Of a DNA stretch of 64,000 nt, positions 7,293-15,969 are shown one piece after another. The stretch comes from Polaromonas sp. SP1. Lineage in GTDB: Bacteria; Pseudomonadota; Gammaproteobacteria; Burkholderiales; Burkholderiaceae_C. A program made the position numbers and the translations under genes. The notes under the pieces were generated by a model. That model saw only the letters and a program-made list of their open reading frames with translations, had not been told where the DNA came from and ran no database searches. Numbering within the stretch: the first letter of the stretch is position 1; every line of letters starts with the position of its first letter. Where the stretch lies: NCBI RefSeq assembly GCF_003711205.1, contig NZ_CP031013.1, positions 62,001 to 126,000 on the forward strand, read 5' to 3'.

Positions 7293-8834
7293 ATGCAAAT
7301 GGAAAATTTCGCCCCGATCATGTTCGCGGGCCTCGTGCTGATCATGCTGATCGGCTTTCCCGTCGCCTTCTCTCTGGCGGCGCTCGGTCTGGCTTCCGGT
7401 TTCCTCGCCATCGAGATGGGCTGGTTCCCGGCCAGCTTCATGTCCAACCTGCCGCTCAACATGTTCGGCATTTTGTCCAACGAGCTGCTGCTGGCCATCC
7501 CCTTCTTCACCTTCATGGGCGCCATCCTTGAGAAGTGCGGGCTGGCTGAAGACATGCTCGACTCCATGGGCCAGCTCTTCGGCCCCGCCAAAGGCGGCCT
7601 GGGCTACTCGGTCATCATCGTCGGCTTCATCCTTGGCGCCATCACCGGCACGGTGGCTGGCCAGGTGATCGCCATGGCAATGATTTCCCTGCCTGTGATG
7701 ATTCGCTACGGCTACAACATGCGTTACGCCACCGGCGTGCTGGCTGCTTCGGGCACCATCACGCAGCTGGTGCCGCCGTCGCTCGTGCTGATCGTCATGG
7801 CCGACCAACTGGGCCGCTCTGTCGGTGACATGTACAAGGGCGCCTGGGGCCCTTCCATCCTGCAGGTGCTGATTTTTGCGGGCTACACCTTCATGCTCGG
7901 CGTGTTCAAGCCGCACCATGTGCCGGGCGTTCCCAAAGAAGCGCGTACGCTGCACGGCTGGGCGCTGTGGGCCAAATGCCTGCGCGGCATCATCCCGTCG
8001 GCCATCCTGATTTTTGCGGTTCTGGGCTCCATGGGCGGCCTGCCCGGCATCGACAAAGCCATCGCCACGCCAACCGAAGCCGGCGCCATGGGCGTTGTGG
8101 GCGCGCTGATCCTGGCGGCCATGCACAAGCGCCTGACGCGCGCGCTCATCTGGGAAGCCATGAGCGGCACCATGCGCCTGACCGCCATGGTGGTGTTCAT
8201 CCTGATCGGTGCACGTGTGTTCTCGATGGTGTTCCAGGGTGTGGACGGCGCGAAATGGGTAGAGCACATGCTCAGCGGTCTGCCCGGCGGCCAGACGGGC
8301 TTCCTGATTGCCGTCAACGTCTTCATCTTCTTCCTGGCCTTCTTCCTCGACTTCTTCGAGATCGCCTTCATCATCCTGCCGATGCTGGGCCCCGTCGCCG
8401 ACAAGCTGGGCATCGACCTGATCTGGTTCGGCGTGCTGCTGTGCGTGAACATGCAAACCAGCTTCATGCACCCGCCCTTCGGCTTTGCGCTCTTTTACTT
8501 ACGGGGGATCGCCGACACCCTGTTCAAGGAGGGGCGTATTCCCAAACCGGTCAAGTCCAACGACATCTACCTGGGCGCCATTCCCTGGGTGGCGATGCAG
8601 CTGATCCTGGTGACCATCGTGATCTTCGTGCCGCAAACGGTGACGATGTTCCTCGACAAGGCCGAAGTTATCGACCTGGACAAGGTCAAGATTGAAATAC
8701 CCGTCGATGAAAGCGCAACGCCGCCAACACTTGGTGCCAGCGGCGCTGCAGGCACCGACCCCCTGGCGCCCCCGGCCGAGCTGAGCTCCGACGACGAGCA
8801 GAAAAAGGTCGACGAGCTGTTCAAGACCAAATAA
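7293..8834 (+). CDS. dctM: TRAP transporter large membrane subunit (DctM family)
   Basis: Transport-channel subunit of the TRAP system, 513 aa, with about a dozen hydrophobic segments including GFPVAFSLAALGLASGFLA near the N-terminus and the conserved MHPPFGFALFYLRG near residue 390. The last ~60 residues form a hydrophilic, Pro/Ala-rich cytoplasmic tail (APPAELSSDDEQKKVDELFK) beyond the last membrane segment. Start ATG at 7293 with AGGA upstream. It forms an operon with dctQ and ends before a strong intrinsic terminator. Substrate is unknown; family membership suggests a 2-oxoacid or another organic anion. Confidence 0.92.
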   Translation: MQMENFAPIMFAGLVLIMLIGFPVAFSLAALGLASGFLAIEMGWFPASFMSNLPLNMFGILSNELLLAIPFFTFMGAILEKCGLAEDMLDSMGQLFGPAKGGLGYSVIIVGFILGAITGTVAGQVIAMAMISLPVMIRYGYNMRYATGVLAASGTITQLVPPSLVLIVMADQLGRSVGDMYKGAWGPSILQVLIFAGYTFMLGVFKPHHVPGVPKEARTLHGWALWAKCLRGIIPSAILIFAVLGSMGGLPGIDKAIATPTEAGAMGVVGALILAAMHKRLTRALIWEAMSGTMRLTAMVVFILIGARVFSMVFQGVDGAKWVEHMLSGLPGGQTGFLIAVNVFIFFLAFFLDFFEIAFIILPMLGPVADKLGIDLIWFGVLLCVNMQTSFMHPPFGFALFYLRGIADTLFKEGRIPKPVKSNDIYLGAIPWVAMQLILVTIVIFVPQTVTMFLDKAEVIDLDKVKIEIPVDESATPPTLGASGAAGTDPLAPPAELSSDDEQKKVDELFKTK

Positions 8835-8860
8835 GCCGCCCGTATTTCAGGCAAGTGCAA

Positions 8861-8889
8861 ACGCCCCTTTTGCGAGGGGCGTTTTTTTT
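8861..8889 (+). terminator. Intrinsic terminator after dctQM
   Basis: A stem ACGCCCC / GGGGCGT with an 8-base loop is followed by eight T residues, 26 bp after the dctM stop codon. Confidence 0.9.
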
Positions 8890-8949
8890 GCTACCCTGAA
8901 CATCACCGGCCGTGACCATCCCTTCCCCGCATCACCCCACGAGCACGCC

Positions 8950-9447
8950 ATGGACCCCACACCCGCGCCCAACACCCACTTCGGCCCGCCCCCTTTCAAG
9001 TTCACGCCGAAGGGCGGCAGCATCTCGGGCAAGGCCTTTTCCACCACCTTCAAGATCCTCGCCACCGTCATCGTGCTGGCCCTGTCCGCCGCCTTTATAC
9101 AAGCCTGGCTGGCCGGCAAGGCCTCGGGCGCATCGGTGGCCGGCGGCTGGTTCATCGCAGGCCTGCTGCTGGTGGGCTACACCTGGTGGTGCATCCTGCG
9201 CAGCGTGACACGTCTGGATGAGCAAGGCTTGCACCAAACCTGGATGTGGGACAAACACATGGAATTGCGCGAACTGGCCTACGGCAAGTTGATTCGCGTG
9301 CGCGGCCTCGAGTGGCTGATCGCGCCGCGCCTCTATGTACGCACCCTGATGGGCAAGTTCTCGGTGTTCTACGCCTCGTCGCCGGAGATGGTGGCGGAGT
9401 TTGAGCGCCTGGTGAGCGAGTTGAAAACCTTCCGTAGTATTAGGTAG
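8950..9447 (+). CDS. Hypothetical membrane protein with a PH-like C-terminal part
   Basis: 165-aa protein I do not recognise by name. A proline-rich N-terminus is followed by two hydrophobic segments (about residues 33-55 and 64-84), then a ~75-residue soluble part (RLDEQGLHQTWMWDKHMELR ... YVRTLMGKFSVFYASSPEMV) with the look of a bacterial PH-like domain. It lies after the dctM terminator and so is a separate transcription unit. It converges on the TRAP receptor genes. It may be unrelated to the transporter. Confidence 0.7.
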   Translation: MDPTPAPNTHFGPPPFKFTPKGGSISGKAFSTTFKILATVIVLALSAAFIQAWLAGKASGASVAGGWFIAGLLLVGYTWWCILRSVTRLDEQGLHQTWMWDKHMELRELAYGKLIRVRGLEWLIAPRLYVRTLMGKFSVFYASSPEMVAEFERLVSELKTFRSIR

Positions 9448-9449
9448 CA

Positions 9450-9727
9450 CACCCCCGTTGAGGCTCACTTCGTGTAGCCTCCTCCCCCCTTGCAGGGGGC
9501 GGTGCCTGCGGTCTGGCAAAGCCAGTCCCGCGGCGGATATTGGCTCACCCCTGTTGAGGCTCACTTCGTGTAGCCTACTCCCCCCTTGCAGGGGGCGGTG
9601 CCTGCGGTCTGGCAAAGCCAGTCCCGCGGCGGATATTGGCTCACCCCCGTTGAGGCTCACTTCGTGTAGCCTACTCCCCCCTTGCAGGGGGCGGTGCCTG
9701 CGGTCTGGCAAAGCCAGTCCCGCGGCA
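9450..9727 (+). repeat. Three tandem 96-bp copies of the CTTCGTGTAGCC repeat family
   Basis: Copies begin at 9450, 9546 and 9642, giving an exact 96-bp period; the third lacks its final bases. Each has CTCACTTCGTGTAGCC, then CCCCCCTTGCAGGGGGC, then GGTCTGGCAAAGCCAGTC and CCGCGG. Inner palindromes (CCCTTGCAGGGG; CTGGCAAAGCCAG) could fold as two hairpins per unit. The 96-bp period is divisible by three, so a repetitive open frame runs through it; I do not regard this as coding. With the following terminator it fills the gap between the convergent genes at 9447 and 9812. Confidence 0.9.
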
Positions 9728-9764
9728 CCCTGCCTGTACTGAGTTCCGACGTCTGATTCAGGCG

Positions 9765-9796
9765 AAAAAAAAACCGCGACACGTCGCGGTTTTTTC
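9765..9796. terminator. Bidirectional intrinsic terminator between the 8950 gene and receptor gene 1
   Basis: CCGCGA / TCGCGG stem with an A run on the left and a T run on the right, so it can stop transcription from both sides. It lies 15 bp beyond the stop codon of the first receptor gene. Confidence 0.9.
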
Positions 9797-9811
9797 TTGT
9801 GCGGGCAACTC

Positions 9812-10891
9812 TTACAGGGTGACGCCTTGCATGTAGGTGTCGAAGCGCGACTCGGCGAAGCGGAACCAGAGGATCTGGTCTTTCTGGAAGGCACGGTAGT
9901 CACCGTAGATTTTCTTCCAGTCGGGGTTCTTCTCGGCCAGCTCTGCGTAGATTTCCATCGAAGCCTTGAACGACGCGTCGAGCACGGGCTTGGGGAAAGG
10001 CAGGATCTTGGTCTTGGCGCCTACCAGCTGCTTCAGGGCGGTCGGGTTGCGGGCGTCGTACTTGGCCTGCATGTCGATGTGGGCGTGCGAGGCAGCCGCT
10101 TCGACAATCGCCTTGTACTCTGCGGGCAGTGCGTCCAGGGCCTTGTTGTTGATGAAGAAGTCAACTTCAGGGCCGCCCTCCCACCAGCCGGGGTAGTAGT
10201 AGAACGGTGCGACCTTGTTGAAGCCCAGCTTCTGGTCGTCATAAGGTCCCACCCACTCAGCGGCATCCAGCGTGCCTTTTTCAAGCGCCTGGTAAATTTC
10301 GCCGCCGGGCAAGTTTTGGGGGACGACGCCAAGGCGCTCGACCACTTTGCCGGCAAAGCCGCCGATGCGGAACTTCAGGCCCTTCAGGTCGGCCACGGTC
10401 TTGATTTCCTTGCGGAACCAGCCGCCCATCTGGGTGCCGGTGTTGCCGCCGGGAAAGCTGACGATGTTGTATTTGGCGTAGAACTCATTCATGAGCTTGC
10501 GGCCGTTGCCTTCGTACATCCAGGCAGACATCTGGCGCGAGTTCATGCCGAACGGGATCGCGGCGCCGATAGCGAACGCTTCGTTCTTGCCGAAATAGTA
10601 ATAAGGCACGGTGTGGGCCATTTCCACGGAGCCTTGCTGCACGCCGTCGACCACGCCGAAAGCGGGCATCAATTCGCCGGCTGCGTGCACGCTGATCTGG
10701 AACTTGCCGCCCGTCATGTCGCTGACCTTCTTGGCAAACACTTCGGCGCCGCCGTAAATGGTGTCAAGCGGCTTTGGGAAGCTGGAAGCCAGGCGCCAGC
10801 GGATGGTGGCCTGCGCGTGAACTGCAGGAGCGATACCGGCAGCGAGAACGCCGGCGATGCCAGCGTTTTTGATGAGTGAGCGACGATCCAA
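9812..10891 (-). CDS. dctP: TRAP transporter periplasmic receptor 1 (DctP/TakP family)
   Basis: Periplasmic solute receptor, 359 aa, of the TakP-like (COG4663) group that binds 2-oxoacids or related anions. The signal peptide ends at AVHAQ near residue 27. Conserved ligand-region blocks are GGNTGTQMGGWFRKE, KFRIGGFAGKV and EWVGPYDDQKLGFNKVAP. The start is TTG at 10889-10891, because AGGAGA lies 8 bases upstream and the next codons DRRSLIKNAG match the ATG starts of the two paralogues; the longer frame to 10957 adds residues with no homology. It is separated from receptor 2 by a terminator, so it is transcribed alone. Of the three, it differs in reading PEVDFFINN and NKNEAFAIGAA-type variants at otherwise shared sites. 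Confidence 0.9.
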   Translation of the reverse strand: MDRRSLIKNAGIAGVLAAGIAPAVHAQATIRWRLASSFPKPLDTIYGGAEVFAKKVSDMTGGKFQISVHAAGELMPAFGVVDGVQQGSVEMAHTVPYYYFGKNEAFAIGAAIPFGMNSRQMSAWMYEGNGRKLMNEFYAKYNIVSFPGGNTGTQMGGWFRKEIKTVADLKGLKFRIGGFAGKVVERLGVVPQNLPGGEIYQALEKGTLDAAEWVGPYDDQKLGFNKVAPFYYYPGWWEGGPEVDFFINNKALDALPAEYKAIVEAAASHAHIDMQAKYDARNPTALKQLVGAKTKILPFPKPVLDASFKASMEIYAELAEKNPDWKKIYGDYRAFQKDQILWFRFAESRFDTYMQGVTL

Positions 10892-11031
10892 AATGCTATC
10901 TCCTGAAAGGTTTTCGAATGTGCAGGCCCCTGATATGGGACCGGCCGGACCGCTCAAGCCAGCACGCCCCGTAAAGGCCGCGCCCCCAAGCGAAGGTCAG
11001 CCAAAGATTTTGTCAGTTTTCGTTTCACATT

Positions 11032-11050
11032 CCCCCCGTTTTTACCCGTA
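11032..11050 (-). promoter_or_regulatory. GGGTAA-type motif upstream of receptor gene 1
   Basis: On the minus strand this reads TACGGGTAAAAACGGGGGG, 141 bp upstream of the TTG start. It is nearly the same as the site before receptor 2 (TACGGGTAAGAACGGGG). In both cases it is followed by A-rich sequence and then TGACAAA. Confidence 0.45.
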
Positions 11051-11062
11051 GTGCCCTGAAAA

Positions 11063-11090
11063 TAAAAAAGCCGCCTCTTGAAGGCGGCTT
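11063..11090 (-). terminator. Intrinsic terminator after receptor gene 2
   Basis: AAGCCGCC / GGCGGCTT stem with a 7-base loop, preceded on the plus strand by an A run that reads as T residues on the minus strand. It lies 36 bp beyond the stop of receptor 2. Confidence 0.88.
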
Positions 11091-11126
11091 GCAGAAAGCT
11101 GACAGGCCACCAAAGGCCCGCGGCAC

Positions 11127-12206
11127 TTACAGCTTCTGTGCCTGCATAAAGCGGTCGAAGGTGGCCTCGGTAAAGCGGAACCACAGGTTCTGCTCGGCGC
11201 GGAACTTGGAATAGTCGGCGTAAACCTTCCTCCAGTTTTCGTTCTTGGCGTTGAGCTCCTCATACAGCGCCATCGACTCCTTGAAGGCGGCGTTCATCAC
11301 GTCGGTCGGGAAGGGGCGCAGCTTGGTGCCGGCGCCGACGAGTTGCTTGAGCGCGCCAGGGTTCTTGGCGTCATATTTGGCCTGCATGTCGCCATGGGCC
11401 TGGGCCGCGGCGGCCTCCACAATGGCCTTGTTTTCAGGTGTGAGCGCTTCGAAGGCCTTGTTGTTGATGAAAAAATCCAGCTCCGGACCGCCCTCCCACC
11501 AGCCGGGGTAATAGTAGTAGGGCGCGACCTTGTTGAAACCCAGTTTCAGGTCGTCATACGGGCCCACCCATTCAGCGGCATCGATGGTGCCCTTTTCCAG
11601 CGCCTGGTAGATTTCGCCGCCGGGAATGTTTTGCGGCACGCCGCCAATGCGCTCCAGCACCTTGCCGCCGAAGCCGCCTATGCGCATCTTCAGGCCCTTG
11701 ATGTCTTTGAGCGACTTGATTTCCTTGCGGTACCAGCCGCCCATTTGCGAACCAGTGTTGCCGCCGGGGAAATTGACGATGTTGTATTTGGCATAGAACT
11801 CGCGCATCAGCTTCAGGCCGTTGCCTTCAATCATCCAGGCGCTCATCTGCCGGCTGTTCAGGCCGAAGGGAATGGCGCAGCCCAGCGCAAAAGTCTCGTC
11901 CTTTCCGAAGAAGTAATAAGGCGCGGTATGAGCCGCCTCGATGGAGCCCTGCTGCACGCCGTCCACCACACCAAAGGCGGGCATCAGCTCGCCGGCCGCA
12001 TGGACCGACACTTCGAACTTGCCGCCGGACATGGCCTTGACGGCCTTGGCGAACACGTCGGCCGCGCCGAAGATGGTGTCGAGCGATTTGGGAAAGCTCG
12101 AGGCCAGCCGCCATCGGACGGCAGCCTGGGCATGAACGGCGGGCGCCACACCGGCAGCCAGCACGCCGGCGATACCGGCATTTTTGATGAGTGAGCGACG
12201 ATCCAT
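11127..12206 (-). CDS. dctP: TRAP transporter periplasmic receptor 2 (DctP/TakP family)
   Basis: Second of three tandem receptors, again exactly 359 aa, start ATG at 12204-12206 with GGAGAGA upstream. Signal peptide MDRRSLIKNAGIAGVLAAGV ends at VHAQ. It shares almost all conserved blocks with its neighbours (GELMPAFGVVDGVQQGSIEA, GGNTGSQMGGWYRKE, EWVGPYDDLKLGFNKVAP), with W-Y-R in place of W-F-R in the ligand loop. It has its own terminator and its own upstream GGGTAA motif, so expression can differ from the other copies. Likely a product of tandem duplication; its ligand may be related but not identical. Confidence 0.92.
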   Translation of the reverse strand: MDRRSLIKNAGIAGVLAAGVAPAVHAQAAVRWRLASSFPKSLDTIFGAADVFAKAVKAMSGGKFEVSVHAAGELMPAFGVVDGVQQGSIEAAHTAPYYFFGKDETFALGCAIPFGLNSRQMSAWMIEGNGLKLMREFYAKYNIVNFPGGNTGSQMGGWYRKEIKSLKDIKGLKMRIGGFGGKVLERIGGVPQNIPGGEIYQALEKGTIDAAEWVGPYDDLKLGFNKVAPYYYYPGWWEGGPELDFFINNKAFEALTPENKAIVEAAAAQAHGDMQAKYDAKNPGALKQLVGAGTKLRPFPTDVMNAAFKESMALYEELNAKNENWRKVYADYSKFRAEQNLWFRFTEATFDRFMQAQKL

Positions 12207-12338
12207 GGCTTATCTCTCCTGATAGTTATAGAGTTTTGGATTGATCCGCCAACGTCCCCCGCACGCGTGGCAACTGCCGCATGACCCCCGGGACACTGGC
12301 GAAGCATGCATACTTTGTCATTCTTTTACACAAAGATA

Positions 12339-12355
12339 CCCCGTTCTTACCCGTA
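12339..12355 (-). promoter_or_regulatory. GGGTAA-type motif upstream of receptor gene 2
   Basis: The minus strand reads TACGGGTAAGAACGGGG, 133 bp upstream of the receptor 2 start codon. It lies beside the terminator of receptor 3. Confidence 0.45.
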
Positions 12356-12365
12356 GATCGCCCAT

Positions 12366-12394
12366 AAAAAAACCGCCCCTGGAGGCGGTTTTTT
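12366..12394 (-). terminator. Intrinsic terminator after receptor gene 3
   Basis: AACCGCC / GGCGGTT stem with a 6-base loop and A/T runs on both sides, 30 bp beyond the stop of receptor 3. It could work in either direction. Confidence 0.88.
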
Positions 12395-12424
12395 GGTTGC
12401 GGCCAGGCGCGTTTCTGAGTGGTA

Positions 12425-13504
12425 TCAGAGCTTCTGGCTTTGCATGAAGCGGTCGAAGGTGGCTTCCGTGAAACGGAACCACAGGTTCTGGTCGCCGCGG
12501 AACTTGGAGTAGTCCGCGTAGACCTTGCGCCAGCTCTCGTTTTTGGCCGACAGCTCTTCGTACAGCTTCATGGACTCCTTGAAAGCCGCGTTCATGACAT
12601 CGGCCGGGAAGGGGCGCAGCTTGGCGCCCGCACCCACCAGTTGCTTCAAGGCCGTCGGGTTCTTGGCGTCGTACTTGGCCTGCATGTCCACGTGTGCGGC
12701 GGCGCTGGCGGCTTCCACGATGGCTTTGTACTCTGGTGACAACGCGTCATAGGCCTTCTGGTTGATGTACAGGTCCAGCTGCAGGCCGCCCTCCCACCAG
12801 CCGGGGTAGTAGTAGTTGGGCGCCACTTTGTTAAAGCCCAGCTTCTGGTCGTCGTAGGGGCCGATCCATTCGGCGGCGTCGATGGTGCCTTTTTCAAGCG
12901 CCTGGTAGATCTCGCCGCCGGGGATGTTTTGCGGCACGCCACCCAGGCGCTCAATGACCTTGCCGGCGAAGCCGCCGACACGGAACTTCAGGCCTTTCAT
13001 GTCGGCAATCGACTTGATTTCCTTGCGGAACCAGCCGCCCATTTGCGCGCCGGTATTGCCGCAAGGGAAGCTGATGATGTTGTACTTGGCGTAGAACTCG
13101 CGCATGAGCTTCAGGCCGTTGCCTTCGAAGGTCCAGGCGCTCATCTGGCGGCTGTTCAGGCCGAAGGGAATGGCGCCGCCGATGGCGAAGGTTTCGTCCT
13201 TGCCGAAGAAGTAATAAGGCGCCGTGTGGGCTGCTTCGATGGAGCCTTGCTGCACACCGTCGACCACGCCGAATGCGGGCATCAACTCGCCGGCGGCATG
13301 GACGGAGATTTCAAACTTGCCGCCCGAAATGGCCTTGACGTGTTTGGCAAAGGTTTCGGCGCCGCCGTAAATCGTGTCCAGCGATTTGGGAAAGCTGGAA
13401 GCCAGGCGCCAGCGAACGGCGGTCTGCGCGTGAACGGCTGGCGCAACGCCTGCGGCCAGAACGCCGGCAACGCCCGCGTGTTTGATGAGTGAACGACGAT
13501 CCAT
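12425..13504 (-). CDS. dctP: TRAP transporter periplasmic receptor 3 (DctP/TakP family)
   Basis: Third receptor of the array, again 359 aa. The ATG at 13502-13504 is preferred over the longer frame to 13672 because MDRRSLIKHAG aligns with the other two and GGAG lies upstream. Signal peptide ends at VHAQ. It is the most divergent at the ligand-facing blocks: CGNTGAQMGGWFRKE (Cys for Gly), EWIGPYDD, APNYYYPGWWEGGLQLDLYI where the others have APFYYYP/APYYYYP and GGPE(V/L)DFF. That suggests a changed ligand preference. It is the promoter-proximal copy in the array but appears to be transcribed separately. Confidence 0.92.
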   Translation of the reverse strand: MDRRSLIKHAGVAGVLAAGVAPAVHAQTAVRWRLASSFPKSLDTIYGGAETFAKHVKAISGGKFEISVHAAGELMPAFGVVDGVQQGSIEAAHTAPYYFFGKDETFAIGGAIPFGLNSRQMSAWTFEGNGLKLMREFYAKYNIISFPCGNTGAQMGGWFRKEIKSIADMKGLKFRVGGFAGKVIERLGGVPQNIPGGEIYQALEKGTIDAAEWIGPYDDQKLGFNKVAPNYYYPGWWEGGLQLDLYINQKAYDALSPEYKAIVEAASAAAHVDMQAKYDAKNPTALKQLVGAGAKLRPFPADVMNAAFKESMKLYEELSAKNESWRKVYADYSKFRGDQNLWFRFTEATFDRFMQSQKL

Positions 13505-13614
13505 CAGGTTGACTCCGAAGTGTGAAAAATGAAATCTGCAACCAGGTTTTGCACCTGGAGACCGCTTTTGCAGGTCTTGGGGAATTCTAGAAATGAGGGG
13601 GGTGGGACCCGGGC

Positions 13615-13624
13615 GGGTAAACCC
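13615..13624. promoter_or_regulatory. GGGTAAACCC motif upstream of receptor gene 3
   Basis: Exact decamer GGGTAAACCC, 111 bp upstream of the receptor 3 start codon. The flanking CCCGGGC makes the region GC-rich on one side. Confidence 0.45.
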
Positions 13625-13659
13625 TTGAAGAGCTGACAGGAACCTGAAGATGTGGTCCC

Positions 13660-13882
13660 CACGCTCCCCCACTTCGTGTGGGTCGCTGCCCCCCGAGGGG
13701 GCCGCAGAACTAGAGCCCCACTATCGTTCGCTTCGCGTAACTCCCTGCCCCCGAGGGGCCGCCCGCCCTACGGCCCGGCAAAGCCGAAAATGGCACACCC
13801 CTATCGGGCTCACTGCGTGTAGCCCTTTTCCCCTTGCAGGGGACTGAGCCTGCGGTCTGGCAAAGCCAGTCCCGCGGCCCAT
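13660..13882 (+). repeat. CTTCGTGTAGCC repeat family, two full copies and one partial copy
   Basis: A partial unit (ACTTCGTGTGGGTCGC, about 13670-13700) precedes two diverged units (about 13715-13790 and 13795-13880). The last carries CACTGCGTGTAGCC, CCCCTTGCAGGGG, GGTCTGGCAAAGCCAGTC and CCGCGG. It lies 100 bp downstream of the dxs stop codon, in the 482-bp gap between dxs and receptor 3. A second repeat type (13911-13937) follows; nothing else is recognisable in the gap. Confidence 0.8.
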
Positions 13883-13910
13883 GCTGAAAGGGGAACCTTC
13901 GCGCTCGCTT

Positions 13911-13937
13911 CTTTCCGTTCGCCCTGAGGTATCGAAA
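13911..13937 (+). repeat. Single arm of the CCGTTCG...TATCGAA repeat
   Basis: CTTTCCGTTCGCCCTGAGGT continuing into ATCGAAAGG. It matches one arm of the hairpin repeat at 47536-47605. The opposing arm is not seen here. Confidence 0.55.
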
Positions 13938-13986
13938 GGCCCGTGCTAAGTGGACGCCAGGGTCGGCTACGAAGAGCGCTGAGAGT

Positions 13987-15897
13987 TCAAGCGACGGATT
14001 TGAGTGTCGGCTTGCCGGGTTTTCCGGATCCCAGCAATGCCGCAAACCGCGCCGTAACAGCCGCTTCGATGCCAGCGGCATCGAGGCCTTGAAGGGACAG
14101 CAGTTTGGCGGGGTCGCCGTGTTCGATGAATTCGTCTTTAAGGCCGAGGTGCAGCACCGGTGTGGCGACGCCTGCGGCTTGCAGGGCCTCGCTGACGGCG
14201 CTGCCGGCGCCGCCCATGATCGCGCCCTCTTCCACGGTGACCAAGGCCTGGTGGCTGGCGGCGACCTTGAGCAGCAGTTCGGTGTCCAGGGGTTTGGCCC
14301 AGCGCATGTTGACCACGGTGGCGCCGAGCTTTTCGGCGGCCTGCAAGGCCGGGTACAGCAGCGTACCGAAGGCCAGGATGGCGACGCCCGCGCCTTCGCG
14401 GCGGACTTCACCTTTGCCGAAGGGCAATGGCTCCAGCCCGGCTTCGGGCTCGACACCGGCGCCTGCGCCGCGCGGGTAGCGCACCGCAACCGGGTGGTTT
14501 TGCGCAAAGGCCGAGCTCAGCAACTTGCGGCACTCGCGTTCGTCGGCGGGGCAGGCCACGCCCATATTCGGAATGCAGCGCAGGAAGGGAATGTCATAAG
14601 CGCCCGCATGCGTAGCACCGTCGGCGCCGACGAGGCCGGCACGGTCCAGCGCAAACACCACAGGCAGGTTTTGCAGCGCCACATCGTGGATCAGCTGGTC
14701 ATAGCCGCGCTGCAGGAAGGTCGAATAAATCGCGACCACGGGCTTGAGGCCTTCGCAGGCCATGCCGGCGGCAAAGGTCACGGCGTGTTGCTCGGCGATG
14801 CCGACGTCGTGATAGCGCTCCGGGAAACGCCTGTGAAACTCAACCATGCCCGAGCCCTCGCGCATGGCGGGCGTGATGCCGACCAGGCGGCTGTCCTGCG
14901 CGGCCATGTCGCACAGCCACTGGCCGAAGACCTGGGTGAAGGTCTGCTTGGCAGGCGCGGTGGATTTTTGCAGGCCCATGGCCGGGTCGAACTTGCCGGG
15001 GCCGTGGTAGGCGATGGGGTCGGCTTCGGCCAGCTTGTAGCCCTGCCCTTTTTTGGTGACCACATGCAGGAATTGCGGGCCGCCCTTGGTGTCCATCAGG
15101 TGCTTGATGTTTTCCAGCGTTGGCACCAGCGACTCGAGGTCGTGGCCGTCGATGGGGCCGATGTAGTTAAAGCCGAAGTTCTCAAACAGCGTGGCCGGCA
15201 CCACCATGCCCTTGGCATGCGACTCCAGGCGCTTGGCCAGCTCCAGCAGCGGCGGGGCCACGCGCAGCACCTGCTTGCCCACGTTCCTGGCGGATGCGTA
15301 AAAGCGCCCGCTCATCAGCTGGGCGAGGTAGCGGTTGAGTGCGCCCACGGGCGGGCTGATGCTCATGTCGTTGTCGTTGAGCACCACCAGCAGCTTGCAG
15401 TGGTCGTGCACGCCGGCGTTGTTCAGGGCCTCGAAGGCCATGCCCGCGCTCATGGCGCCGTCGCCGATGATGGCGACCGCGTGGCGGTCTTCACCCTTTT
15501 GCTGGGCGGCCAGCGCCATGCCCAGCGCGGCGGAGATCGACGTGGAAGAGTGCGCGGTGCCGAAGGTGTCGTACTCGCTTTCGTCGCGGCGCGGAAACCC
15601 CGACAGGCCGCCAAACTGGCGCAGGCTGCCCATGCGCTCGCGCCGGCCGGTGAGGATCTTGTGCGGGTAGGTCTGGTGGCCCACGTCCCACACCAGGCGG
15701 TCGTCGGGCGTGTTGAAGACGTAATGCAAGGCCACCGTGAGCTCGACCGTGCCGAGGTTGGAGCTCAGGTGCCCGCCGGTTTTCGAGACGCTGTCGAGCA
15801 CGTAGGCGCGCAGTTCGTCGGCCAGCGGTTTCAATTCGGCACGGGGCAGCCGGCGCAGGTCGGCGGGGCTGTGGATGGTTTCAAGCAATGAGTACAT
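13987..15897 (-). CDS. dxs: 1-deoxy-D-xylulose-5-phosphate synthase
   Basis: First enzyme of the MEP isoprenoid pathway: condenses pyruvate and glyceraldehyde 3-phosphate with thiamine diphosphate in the cytoplasm. 636 aa, the usual length. The TPP-binding [18 protein letters not shown] block, the catalytic-glutamate block [17 protein letters not shown] and the N-terminal [19 protein letters not shown] are intact, as is the C-terminal transketolase domain. ATG start at 15895-15897; no clear ribosome site precedes it, so translation may depend on coupling with ispA 72 bp upstream. Third gene of the xseB-ispA-dxs operon typical of Burkholderiales. Confidence 0.97.
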   Translation of the reverse strand: MYSLLETIHSPADLRRLPRAELKPLADELRAYVLDSVSKTGGHLSSNLGTVELTVALHYVFNTPDDRLVWDVGHQTYPHKILTGRRERMGSLRQFGGLSGFPRRDESEYDTFGTAHSSTSISAALGMALAAQQKGEDRHAVAIIGDGAMSAGMAFEALNNAGVHDHCKLLVVLNDNDMSISPPVGALNRYLAQLMSGRFYASARNVGKQVLRVAPPLLELAKRLESHAKGMVVPATLFENFGFNYIGPIDGHDLESLVPTLENIKHLMDTKGGPQFLHVVTKKGQGYKLAEADPIAYHGPGKFDPAMGLQKSTAPAKQTFTQVFGQWLCDMAAQDSRLVGITPAMREGSGMVEFHRRFPERYHDVGIAEQHAVTFAAGMACEGLKPVVAIYSTFLQRGYDQLIHDVALQNLPVVFALDRAGLVGADGATHAGAYDIPFLRCIPNMGVACPADERECRKLLSSAFAQNHPVAVRYPRGAGAGVEPEAGLEPLPFGKGEVRREGAGVAILAFGTLLYPALQAAEKLGATVVNMRWAKPLDTELLLKVAASHQALVTVEEGAIMGGAGSAVSEALQAAGVATPVLHLGLKDEFIEHGDPAKLLSLQGLDAAGIEAAVTARFAALLGSGKPGKPTLKSVA

Positions 15898-15969
15898 CGT
15901 ATGTGTCGTTGTTATGGCGAGGCCGGATCCTCTGTCCCTGATTTGCTGTGCGTTCTGTGCGGGCCGGTA

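Noticed and set aside
9450-9727. Possible CRISPR array
   Set aside because: The units follow each other directly with no unique spacers and are too long; no cas genes are present.
9458-9742. Open frame with a thrice-repeated peptide
   Set aside because: It is produced by the 96-bp tandem repeat, whose period is divisible by three; there is no ribosome site and no homology.
14089-15891. 600-codon open frame opposite dxs
   Set aside because: It is a shadow of dxs in the complementary strand; the composition is atypical and there is no ribosome site.
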